64,000 nucleotides of DNA, taken from NCBI GenBank assembly GCA_963849305.1, contig CAWKGV010000002.1, positions 372,001 to 436,000 of the forward strand, in the 5' to 3' direction. A program made the position numbers and the translations under genes. The notes beneath the pieces were generated by a model, which worked only from the letters and a program-made list of their open reading frames with translations, had not been told where the DNA came from and ran no database searches. This document shows, one piece after another, positions 1 through 7,300 of this stretch (the first letter of the stretch is position 1; the number at the start of each line of letters is the position of its first letter). Source of the DNA: CAWKGV01 sp963849305 (GTDB lineage: Bacteria > Pseudomonadota > Alphaproteobacteria > Acetobacterales > Acetobacteraceae).

Positions 1-508
1 CGCCGCTGACCAGAATGACCGAGCCGCTCTTGCCCATGAACTTGACGGTCTGCTCGGCCAGGCTCTGCCCCATCTTGTAGCTATCAACGCCATAGAACAG
101 GCGTCGCTTGCTGGCCGGCACGTCGGAATCCCAGGTGATCACGGTAACGCCCTGCGCCACGGCCCGGTTGATCGGCCCGACCAGCGGCTCTGGCGCGTTG
201 GCGTCCACCGCCATCCCATCGACATGCCGAGAGATCAGACCAGCGAGTATTTCCGCCTCCTGGTTCGCGTCCGACGTGGTGGAAGCGGTCCAGATCACGT
301 CGACATCACCGAGTTCCTTGGCGCGCTGCTCGGCGCCGTAATGCGCATAATAGAACACGGTATTGTCGAGCGATTTCGGGATCACGGCAATGGAGTATCT
401 CTTTGCTGCACGGGCGACGAGCGGGCAGGCAAGGCCCGACAGCCCGGCGGTGGCGAGTCCGGCGCCTCCTCCCAGCAGGATCCCGCGACGGCTCAACGAC
501 GTGTTCAT
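1..508 (-). CDS. Sugar ABC transporter substrate-binding protein (3' end outside window)
   Basis: Periplasmic binding protein of a ribose/galactose-type ABC importer. About 169 residues are visible and the C-terminus lies beyond the left edge. The N-terminus (MNTSLSRRGILLGGG) has a twin-arginine-like motif followed by a hydrophobic stretch ending near ARA, so Tat export is likely. The mature part begins YSIAVIPKSLDNTVF and contains the QEAEILAGLISRHVDGMAV segment, typical of periplasmic-binding-protein-4 folds that bind monosaccharides or related ligands. It lies 38 bases downstream of the permease gene on the same strand, so the two are probably co-transcribed. The ligand cannot be told from the sequence. 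The start is the ATG directly before the Tat-like signal. Confidence 0.85.
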   Translation of the reverse strand, partial: MNTSLSRRGILLGGGAGLATAGLSGLACPLVARAAKRYSIAVIPKSLDNTVFYYAHYGAEQRAKELGDVDVIWTASTTSDANQEAEILAGLISRHVDGMAVDANAPEPLVGPINRAVAQGVTVITWDSDVPASKRRLFYGVDSYKMGQSLAEQTVKFMGKSGSVILVSG

Positions 509-546
509 GATGACGCTCCTTCCCGACTGGAGGGTTGTGCCATGCC

Positions 547-1584
547 TCAGCGGCCCCGTCTCGCTTGAAGGCGCTCGCGAGCTATGTCCAGCGTGGCGGC
601 GGCAACGATCACCATCCCGGTGATGAACTGCTGCCAATATCCGGCCAGCCCCACCAGCACGATTCCGTTGTTGATGACCCCGAGCAACGCGGCGCCGATC
701 AGCACGCCCGGGATGGTGCCCCGGCCGCCATAGAGGCTGGTGCCGCCGATGATGACGGCGGCGATCACGTTCAGCTCGTAGCCGGTACCAGCATCAGGCA
801 GGGCGGTGCCGGACTTGGCGGTCAGCAGCACGCCACCGATGGCGGCAAGTACCCCGGAGATAAGGTACATGATTAGCTTCAGCCGGTTCACGTTCAAGCC
901 GAGCAGCCGCGCCGCCGCCTCGTTGCCGCCCACAGCGTAAACATGCCGGCCGAACGGCGTCTGATTCAGCACCACCAGCAGCACAATGCCGATCGCCACC
1001 AGCACCAGCACCGGCACCGGGATGCCGGCCACCGCCCCCGTGCCGAGCGTGGCGAAGGCCTGGCCGGCCGGCGTATCGGGTGGCGTAATCGCCGCGCCCT
1101 GCACGATGCCGTACGTCACGCCGCGCACCACGCTCAGCGTGCCGAGCGTCGTAATGAATGGATTGAGCCCTATCCGCGTGATGGCAAGACCATTAACCAA
1201 TCCGATCGCCGCGCCGGCCGCCACGCCGGCCAGCAGCGCCAGCCACAGCGCGCCGCCGCCGCTCAGCACCAGGGCTGCGACCATGCCGGCGAATCCCATT
1301 GTCGAGCCGACCGCGAGATCGAGCCCGCCGCCGATCATGACCACCGCCTCGCCGAAGCCGGCGATGCAGATCCACGAGAAATAGACCGCGACCGTGCCGA
1401 GGATATTGCCCTCGGTCAGGAAATAGGGCGATTCGAAGCTGATCGCCGTCCCGAGCACCAGCAATGCCAGCAGCACGCCGGCCCAAGGAACTAACAAAAA
1501 CCGGGACAACAAACCAAAGCGTCCAGTGGGTGGTGCCCCCTCCGCGGAAACACCGGACGCAACCGTTGTCGCGTGCTCAGCCAT
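547..1584 (-). CDS. Sugar ABC transporter permease (RbsC-like)
   Basis: Inner-membrane permease of the BPD_transp_2 (RbsC/XylH-like) family, 345 residues, with about nine to ten hydrophobic segments. Family-typical segments include the ‘GGGLDLAVGS’ motif near residue 85 and the ‘GVLLTAKSGTALPDAGTGYE’ and ‘AAVIIGGTSLYGGRG’ loops that contact the ATPase. The reading frame extends 27 codons further upstream, but the start at 1584 (MAEHATT) fits the family better. It pairs with the binding-protein gene 38 bases downstream. No ATPase gene lies upstream, where fliF begins on the other strand, so the ATPase must lie beyond the left edge or elsewhere. The substrate is unknown. Confidence 0.88.
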   Translation of the reverse strand: MAEHATTVASGVSAEGAPPTGRFGLLSRFLLVPWAGVLLALLVLGTAISFESPYFLTEGNILGTVAVYFSWICIAGFGEAVVMIGGGLDLAVGSTMGFAGMVAALVLSGGGALWLALLAGVAAGAAIGLVNGLAITRIGLNPFITTLGTLSVVRGVTYGIVQGAAITPPDTPAGQAFATLGTGAVAGIPVPVLVLVAIGIVLLVVLNQTPFGRHVYAVGGNEAAARLLGLNVNRLKLIMYLISGVLAAIGGVLLTAKSGTALPDAGTGYELNVIAAVIIGGTSLYGGRGTIPGVLIGAALLGVINNGIVLVGLAGYWQQFITGMVIVAAATLDIARERLQARRGR

Positions 1585-1888
1585 CGGTATGGCGGCGCTC
1601 GGCGTCGTGGCACATTGTCTCGAACGCCCGTCGTTTTGGCTCCATAACGCGCGTCCCGCCAACATGGAGCCGCATGTCGGATGTACCTCCCGGTCGGGAG
1701 TGTTTCCCGACTACCAGCTCAATGCAAGCGTTAGGCTGTGTCCTGGCATCATCTGCTGGGCAGCTTCTGCCGCGTTGTTAACGCAAGGGTAAGCCCAAGC
1801 TGGCATCCATCGGCACACGGCAGGACGCCGTGCGCCAGGAGCCGGCCCGAATGCGAAACAGGCACAGAGCGGCGAATAGGGATGGCTC
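1585..1888. other. Divergent intergenic region between ABC permease and fliF
   Basis: About 300 bases with no supported gene. It must carry the promoters for the leftward ABC operon and the rightward flagellar operon. A perfect inverted repeat, GCGTT-gtt-AACGC, is visible at 1772-1784 and could be an operator. I looked for a sigma-54 -24/-12 pair (GG and GC twelve bases apart) and found only near-misses with wrong spacing, so no promoter is called. Confidence 0.4.
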
Positions 1889-3508
1889 ATGCAATCCCTG
1901 ATCGCGGGGCTGAAGACGCTCGGCCCGGTGCGCCTAGCCGCGATGGGTGTGGTCGCGGCGGGGGTGCTTGGCCTGCTCGCGCTACTCGCCCTCGGCGGCA
2001 GCCGACCGCCAATGGCCTTGCTCTACGGCAATCTGGACCTCAACGATGCGGCACAGGCGGCTGACGCGCTCGACCGCCAGCACATCGCGCACCAGCTATC
2101 GGCGGGCGGCACCGCGATCCTGGTCCCGTCCGATCTCGTCGCGCCGGCGCGCGTGCTGCTCGCCAAGAGCGGGCTGCCGTCCGGCGGATCGGTCGGCTAC
2201 GAGCTGTTCGATCGCAGCGACAGCCTGACCAGCACCGAGTTCCAGCAGCAGATCAACGAAACCAGGGCGCTCGAGGGCGAGCTGGCCCGAACCATCCGTG
2301 CCGTCGATGGCGTTCGCGCCGCGCGTGTCCATCTCGTCCTGCCCCGACGCGAGCCGTTCGCGCGCGAGCAGCAGGACGCACGGGCGAGCGTGCTGCTGAC
2401 CATGGCCGGCGCGGCGCGGCTGGATCGGGAGGGAGTGCAGGCGATCCTAAATCTGATCGCCGCCGGGGTTCCGGGGTTGAAGCCGCGCGACATCGCCATC
2501 GTGGATTCGCGCGGCGAGCTGCTGGCCCGCGCCGGCACGCCGCTCGGCGAAGCGGGGGGCGGCATGTCGGCCGACGAGGTCCGCCGCGCCACCGAGCTGC
2601 GCTTGGCGCGCGCGGTGGAGGAGATGCTGGAGCGCACTCTCGGGGCCGGGCATGTCCGCGCCGAGGCCGCGGTGCGCATCAACTTCGACCAGGTCCACGA
2701 GACCCAGGAGAACTACGACCCCGACGGCAAGGTGCCGCGCAGCGAGCAAAGCACGACCAGCAGCACCAAGAGCACAGAGCCCGGCGCGACCGTTTCAGTG
2801 CAGAACAACCTGCCAAACGCCGAGCAGGCGACGAACGGCGCCGGCAGCGAGGAGACGCGCCAGGAGGAGACGACGAACTACGAGGTGAGCCGCACGGTTC
2901 GCACCCTGATCCGCGAGCAGCCGGAGATCGGCCGGATTAGCCTCGCGGTGATGGTGGATGCGGCGAAGGCGCACGCACCCGACGATCTCACGCGCATCGC
3001 GGATCTGGTCAAGACCGCGATCGGCTTCGATGCCAAGCGCGGCGACGCGGTACGGGTGGAGGCGATGCCGTTCGCCGTGGATGAGGCGCCGGCAACGGCG
3101 CCCGCGCCGACGCTGTTCGGCCTGCATTTCGATACCGCCGACCTGATGCGGCTCGCGCAAACGGCGCTGTTCGGGGTGATCGGGTTGGTCGCTCTGCTGG
3201 TCGTGCTACGGCCGATGGTGATGCGATTGACGACATTGCCCATGGGCGCGCTGGCCGAGGGCGCGGGGGGCACCCTGGGCGCGTCTGCCGGGGCGTCCTC
3301 GCTCGCGGCGCTGGCGCTGCCGAGCGCGCCCGACCCGTTCGCCGGAGCCGGAATGGCGCTGCTCGAAGACGCGAGCATGGTGAATATCGCGCAGATTGAA
3401 GGCCAGCTCCGCGCCTCCTCGATCCGCCGGATTACCGATCTCGCTGACAAGCACCCGGAGGAGACATTGGCGATCATGCGCGGCTGGATCGGCCAGGAGG
3501 CAGCCTGA
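1889..3508 (+). CDS. fliF: Flagellar MS-ring protein FliF
   Basis: Forms the MS ring of the flagellar basal body in the inner membrane, which houses the export gate and anchors the FliG switch protein. The 539-residue length is normal. A first membrane segment lies near residues 17-37 (after LGPVRLAAMG), followed by the YscJ/FliF ring-building domains with the conserved DALDRQHIAHQLSAGG and SLTSTEFQQQINETRALEGEL-type stretch. A long acidic/serine-rich linker covers residues 270-335, a second membrane segment lies near 419-440 (ALFGVIGLVALLVVLRP), and a cytoplasmic C-terminal tail would bind FliG. It is the first gene of a tight plus-strand operon; fliG begins one base after its stop. Confidence 0.96.
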   Translation: MQSLIAGLKTLGPVRLAAMGVVAAGVLGLLALLALGGSRPPMALLYGNLDLNDAAQAADALDRQHIAHQLSAGGTAILVPSDLVAPARVLLAKSGLPSGGSVGYELFDRSDSLTSTEFQQQINETRALEGELARTIRAVDGVRAARVHLVLPRREPFAREQQDARASVLLTMAGAARLDREGVQAILNLIAAGVPGLKPRDIAIVDSRGELLARAGTPLGEAGGGMSADEVRRATELRLARAVEEMLERTLGAGHVRAEAAVRINFDQVHETQENYDPDGKVPRSEQSTTSSTKSTEPGATVSVQNNLPNAEQATNGAGSEETRQEETTNYEVSRTVRTLIREQPEIGRISLAVMVDAAKAHAPDDLTRIADLVKTAIGFDAKRGDAVRVEAMPFAVDEAPATAPAPTLFGLHFDTADLMRLAQTALFGVIGLVALLVVLRPMVMRLTTLPMGALAEGAGGTLGASAGASSLAALALPSAPDPFAGAGMALLEDASMVNIAQIEGQLRASSIRRITDLADKHPEETLAIMRGWIGQEAA

Positions 3509-3509
3509 G

Positions 3510-4523
3510 ATGATAGCGGGCGAGGATTATCGGGAGCTCAGCGGCCCGCAAAAGGCCGCCATCCTGATGCTGGCGTTGGGAGAGGAGCAGTGCTCGCGGC
3601 TGTTCGCGCTGATGCATGAGGAGGAGATCAAGCAGATCTCAGCGGCGATGTCGCAGCTCGGCTCGGTGCGCGCCGAGGTGGTGGAGCGGCTCTGCGGCGA
3701 CTTCGTGGACCGCATGGGCGGCACGGGCAATCTGGTCGGCAGCTACGAGAGCACGGAGCGGCTGTTGCAGAAGGCGTTGCCGCGCGAGCGCGCCGCGCAG
3801 ATCATGGAAGAGATACGTGGCCCCGTCGGGCGGACGATGTGGGACAAGCTGAACAATGTCAGCGAAGCGGTCCTCGCCAACTATCTCAAGAACGAATACC
3901 CGCAGACCGTCGCCGTGATCCTCTCGAAGATCCGCCCCGAGCACGCCGGGCGGGTGCTGACGCTGCTGGCGGAGCCGTTCGCGATGGAGGTCGTGACCCG
4001 GATGCTGCGGATGGAGAGCGTCCAGAAAGACGTGCTCGAAGGCGTGGAACGGACGCTGCGCACCCAGTTCATGTCCAACCTGGCGCGCGGCACGCGCCGC
4101 GGCTCGCATGAGACGTTGGCGGAGATCTTCAACAGCCTCGACCGGCAATCCGAGGCACGCTTCCTCGCCGCGCTCGAGGAGCAGGATCGCGAGTCGGCGG
4201 AGCGGATCAAGGCGTTGATGTTCACTTTCGAGGACCTTGCCCGGCTCGGGCCGGCCAGCGTGCAGATCCTGCTGCGGGACGTGGAGAAGGACAAACTGCC
4301 CATCGCCCTCAAGGGCGCCTCGGAGAAGATCCGGGATCTGTTCTTCAAGAGCCTGTCGGAGCGCGCCGGCAAGATGCTGCGCGACGAGATCGAGGCGCTA
4401 GGCCCGGTGAAGCTGCGCGAGGTGGACGAGGCGCAAGCCGCGATCGTGCAGGTCGCCAAGGATCTTGCCGCCCAAGGGCAGATCGAGCTGAGCGAAGGCA
4501 AGGACGAGGAGATGGTGTACTAG
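3510..4523 (+). CDS. fliG: Flagellar motor switch protein FliG
   Basis: Rotor protein of the C ring that couples MotA/MotB stator action to rotation. The predicted protein has 337 residues starting MIAGEDYRELSGPQKAAIL. The N-terminal FliF-binding domain, the middle domain with the EYPQT version of the EHPQR motif (NEYPQTVAVILSKI) and the C-terminal torque domain (FTFEDLARLGP, KGASEKIRDLFFKSLSERA) are all recognisable. The open frame extends upstream into fliF, but the start at 3510 sits one base after the fliF stop and matches the family N-terminus. It is followed directly by fliH, as in other alphaproteobacterial fliF operons. Confidence 0.96.
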   Translation: MIAGEDYRELSGPQKAAILMLALGEEQCSRLFALMHEEEIKQISAAMSQLGSVRAEVVERLCGDFVDRMGGTGNLVGSYESTERLLQKALPRERAAQIMEEIRGPVGRTMWDKLNNVSEAVLANYLKNEYPQTVAVILSKIRPEHAGRVLTLLAEPFAMEVVTRMLRMESVQKDVLEGVERTLRTQFMSNLARGTRRGSHETLAEIFNSLDRQSEARFLAALEEQDRESAERIKALMFTFEDLARLGPASVQILLRDVEKDKLPIALKGASEKIRDLFFKSLSERAGKMLRDEIEALGPVKLREVDEAQAAIVQVAKDLAAQGQIELSEGKDEEMVY

Positions 4524-4524
4524 C

Positions 4525-5226
4525 ATGGGCGGGCTTGTGGGCTATGCCACGCATGGGTGTGCGGGACTGGTCTCGCGGATGCGCGCGCACGCGCTGTTCG
4601 GCGAGGACTTCGACCTGCCGGCGGAGCTGGAGCCCGAGCAGGCGCCGGAGCCCGAGGTGATCGCTCCGGTGCTGATCGCCGCCGACCTTGATGCGGCGCG
4701 GGCCGAAGCCTGGGCCGAGGGTCACGCGGCCGGCCTGGCGGAAGCGGCGGCTGACGCGGCGGCCGCGCTCGCCGGCGCCGCGCAGGCGTTGGCGCCGCAG
4801 CTCGCCAACCTCTCGATCCAGTTGCGCCAGCAGGTCGAGGAGGCCGCTAGCGCGATCGCGCGGCTGCTGCTCGACACGCTAGCAACCCTGTTTCCTGCCC
4901 TTTGTGCCAGGCATGGCGAGGCAGAGGCGCGCGCCGTGCTGCAGACGGTGCTGCCGGCGCTCGCGCAAGAGCCCGCCGTCACCGTGCGCCTCAGCGGCGG
5001 CCTGGCCGCGGCGCTCGAGCATGAAGTCGCCCGCTGCTCGGAGGATTTCGCTGAACGGGTGGCGCTGGTCGCGGACCCGGCGATGGCGCCGGGCGATGTC
5101 AGGGTCGCGTGGCAGGGCGGCAAGGCGGTGCGCGACGCCGCCGCGCTGTGGGCGCAGGTCGCCGCGGTGCTGGCGCCCGCCGGATTGCTTGGCCCATCGA
5201 CGGAGGAGATCGAGCATGTCGGGTGA
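4525..5226 (+). CDS. fliH: Flagellar assembly protein FliH (FlbE-like)
   Basis: Regulator of the FliI export ATPase and adaptor to the C ring. The 233-residue protein is weakly conserved, as usual for FliH. It has an acidic N-terminal part (AELEPEQAPEPEV), an Ala-rich probable coiled coil from about residue 55 to 120 and a FliH/HrpE-type C-terminal domain. Identification rests largely on its position between fliG and fliN, the place of flbE in Caulobacter. The start at 4525 directly follows the fliG stop. A start at Met19 (MRAHALFGEDFDLP) is possible and may be more natural. Its last 11 bases overlap fliN, suggesting translational coupling. Confidence 0.82.
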   Translation: MGGLVGYATHGCAGLVSRMRAHALFGEDFDLPAELEPEQAPEPEVIAPVLIAADLDAARAEAWAEGHAAGLAEAAADAAAALAGAAQALAPQLANLSIQLRQQVEEAASAIARLLLDTLATLFPALCARHGEAEARAVLQTVLPALAQEPAVTVRLSGGLAAALEHEVARCSEDFAERVALVADPAMAPGDVRVAWQGGKAVRDAAALWAQVAAVLAPAGLLGPSTEEIEHVG

Positions 5227-5542
5227 GATGCCCTTGGGCGAGTTGACGGATGCGGCCTCCGAGAACGAGGAGGCAAACGGCCTGCGTGGCCCGCGCGACC
5301 TGGAGGCGGTGTACGACATCCCGGTGACAGTCAGCGCCGTGCTCGGCAAGACGACAATGCAGGTGAGCCAGTTGCTCAAGCTCGGCCGCGGCGCGGTAGT
5401 GGAACTCGACCGTAAGCTCGGCGAGGCGATCGATATTTATGTGAACAACCGGCTGGTGGCGCGCGGCGAGGTGGTGATGGTCGACGACAGCCGGCTTGGG
5501 GTGACGATGACGGAGATCATCAAGGCCGACCGGGCGAGCTGA
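5216..5542 (+). CDS. fliN: Flagellar motor switch protein FliN
   Basis: C-ring protein with the SpoA (surface presentation of antigens) fold, 108 residues, the usual FliN length. The diagnostic region reads DIPVTVSAVLGKTTMQVSQL, then LKLGRGAVVELDRK, LGEAIDIYVNNRLVARGEV and VMVDDSRLGVTMTEII, which is an almost canonical FliN C-terminal domain. The start at 5216 overlaps the last 11 bases of fliH and is preceded by a purine-rich GGAGGAGAT stretch inside fliH. It lies between fliH and flbD, consistent with the Caulobacter-type operon. Confidence 0.95.
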   Translation: MSGEMPLGELTDAASENEEANGLRGPRDLEAVYDIPVTVSAVLGKTTMQVSQLLKLGRGAVVELDRKLGEAIDIYVNNRLVARGEVVMVDDSRLGVTMTEIIKADRAS

Positions 5543-5567
5543 GGGGCGGCTAGCGGAGGAGCAGGCA

Positions 5568-6917
5568 ATGCGGGTGCTGATCATTGGGTCGCTGCGGGCT
5601 GAGCTGGGTCAAGCGGCGCGTATCGCGATCGCCCGAGGTGCCAAGCTCGATCAGGCCGACGATGTCGAGGCGGCACTAGCCCGGCTGCGTGCAGATGCTC
5701 GCACCGACCTGGTGCTGTGCGATGTCGCCCACGACGTGGGCGCGGTGGTGCGCGCGCTCGCGGGCGAGCGGATGGCGGTGCCGGTGGTGGCCTGCGGCAC
5801 CGGCGACGATCCCGAAGTGGCGGTGCGGGCGATCCGTGCCGGGGCACGCGAATTCCTGAGCCTACCGCCGGACCCCGATCTGATCGCCGCGATTCTCGCC
5901 GCGGCTTCGGGCGAAAGCCACGCGCTCGTGGTGCGCGACCCAGCGATGGCCGCCGCGGTGCGCCGCGCCGAGCAGATCGCGGCATCAGAGGCGTCGGTGC
6001 TGATCGCGGGCAAGTCCGGCACCGGCAAGGAGGTGCTGGCGCGCCACGTCCATCGCCGCTCACGCCGAGCCGGCGGGCCGTTCATCGCGCTGAACTGCGC
6101 CGCGATCCCGGAAAATCTATTGGAATCCGAGCTGTTCGGCCACGAGAAGGGCGCGTTCTCCGGCGCCATCGCGCGGCGGGTCGGCAAGTTCGAGGCGGCG
6201 GATGGCGGCACGCTGTTGCTCGACGAGATCAGCGAGATGGACGTGCGCCTGCAAGCCAAGCTGCTGCGCGCGTTGCAGGAGCGCGAGATCGACCGGCTCG
6301 GCGGCGCGGCGCCGGTGCGGGTGAACGTGCGCATCCTCGCCACCACCAACCGCGATCTCGCGGCCGAGGTCGGGCGCGGAGCGTTTCGCGAAGATCTCTA
6401 TTTCCGGCTCAACGTGGTCAGCCTGCGCATCCCGCCCCTGCGCGAACGGCCGGGCGACATCGCTGCATTGGCCGAGCACTTCGCCCGCCGCTACGCCGAG
6501 GTAAACGGTGCGCCGTTCCGCCCGCTGGCCCCGCTCGCGCTGGCGCGGCTGATCGCGGCCCCCTGGCGCGGCAATGTGCGCGAGCTGGAGAACACGATCC
6601 ACCGCGCGGTGCTTTTGGCTGAGGGCGATGCGATCGGGCCGGAGGCGATCGAGCTTCCGCTTGGCAGGGCGGCTGCCGCCGGCACGACGGCGCACGTGCT
6701 GGCGGGCGGCACCGGCACGGTAACGGCGCTGGTCGGCCGGACGGTCGATGAGGTGGAGCGCGAGCTGATCCTGGAGACGCTCGGCCACACGTTGGGCAAT
6801 CGCACCCATGCCGCGACGATCCTTGGCATCTCGATCCGCGCGCTGCGCAACAAGCTGCGCGACTACGCCGCCCAGGGCCTGCCGGTACCGTCGCCCGGCG
6901 CCGGCGTGGCGGCGTGA
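5568..6917 (+). CDS. flbD: Sigma-54-dependent flagellar regulator FlbD
   Basis: Enhancer-binding activator of sigma-54 flagellar promoters, 449 residues. The N-terminal 120 residues form a degenerate receiver-like domain. The central AAA+ domain has Walker A near residue 148 (AGKSGTGKE), the sigma-54 contact loop in the form GAFSGA (usually GAFTGA), Walker B (GGTLLLDEIS) and the sensor segment ATTNRDL. The C-terminal Fis-type helix-turn-helix ends in NRTHAATILGISIRALRNKL. A good ribosome site (GGAGGAGCAGG) precedes the ATG. The place after fliN matches Caulobacter flbD. The partner fliX is not in the window. Confidence 0.92.
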   Translation: MRVLIIGSLRAELGQAARIAIARGAKLDQADDVEAALARLRADARTDLVLCDVAHDVGAVVRALAGERMAVPVVACGTGDDPEVAVRAIRAGAREFLSLPPDPDLIAAILAAASGESHALVVRDPAMAAAVRRAEQIAASEASVLIAGKSGTGKEVLARHVHRRSRRAGGPFIALNCAAIPENLLESELFGHEKGAFSGAIARRVGKFEAADGGTLLLDEISEMDVRLQAKLLRALQEREIDRLGGAAPVRVNVRILATTNRDLAAEVGRGAFREDLYFRLNVVSLRIPPLRERPGDIAALAEHFARRYAEVNGAPFRPLAPLALARLIAAPWRGNVRELENTIHRAVLLAEGDAIGPEAIELPLGRAAAAGTTAHVLAGGTGTVTALVGRTVDEVERELILETLGHTLGNRTHAATILGISIRALRNKLRDYAAQGLPVPSPGAGVAA

Positions 6918-7300
6918 GGGGCGGGTGGGTTTATGTGATAACCAATCGCGAATGGGCCGCTGTGTCGCGTGACCTGCATTTGGCGCGACGTGTTTGGGAG
7001 CATCGCGAGGGCGTGGCGGATGGTTTCACAAGAGGTATGTACAAAAACGACTAGTATATGCGGAGTGGCATGAGAATATTTGAGACTATCTAACGCGAGA
7101 AGCGACCAACCCGGACTGGCGTGACCTCTACAACCAGCTCGTATGACCATCACTGCGCTCCATGAGTCGTCATGCGCAAGCTTGACCCGCGCATACAACG
7201 CAGCGTTCGCTCGCACTCGGGCGGCGTTGGATGTCCGCGTCAAGCGCGGGCATGACGATCGGAGGGCAGGCGGGCGAGCCGATGGGAACGTAGCCGACCC
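6918..7300. other. Intergenic region between flbD and flhA
   Basis: About 380 bases without a supported gene. The left half shows no clear signal. The right half holds a large imperfect inverted repeat (see the separate repeat entry). The region probably contains the flhA promoter, but I could not place -24/-12 elements with correct spacing. Confidence 0.4.
7169..7256. repeat. REP-like inverted repeat upstream of flhA
   Basis: Two arms, 7169-7194 (GTCATGCGCAAGCTTGACCC...) and 7231-7256 (...CGCGTCAAGCGCGGGCATGAC), are imperfect inverted copies separated by 36 bases. GTCATGCnCnnGCTTGAC-type palindromes are common dispersed intergenic repeats in alphaproteobacteria. Only this copy was noticed in the window. 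Confidence 0.65.

Noticed and set aside
1740..1830. Possible sigma-54 promoter upstream of fliF
   Set aside because: Several TGGC...GC combinations occur, but the GG-GC spacing is one or two bases short of the required twelve.
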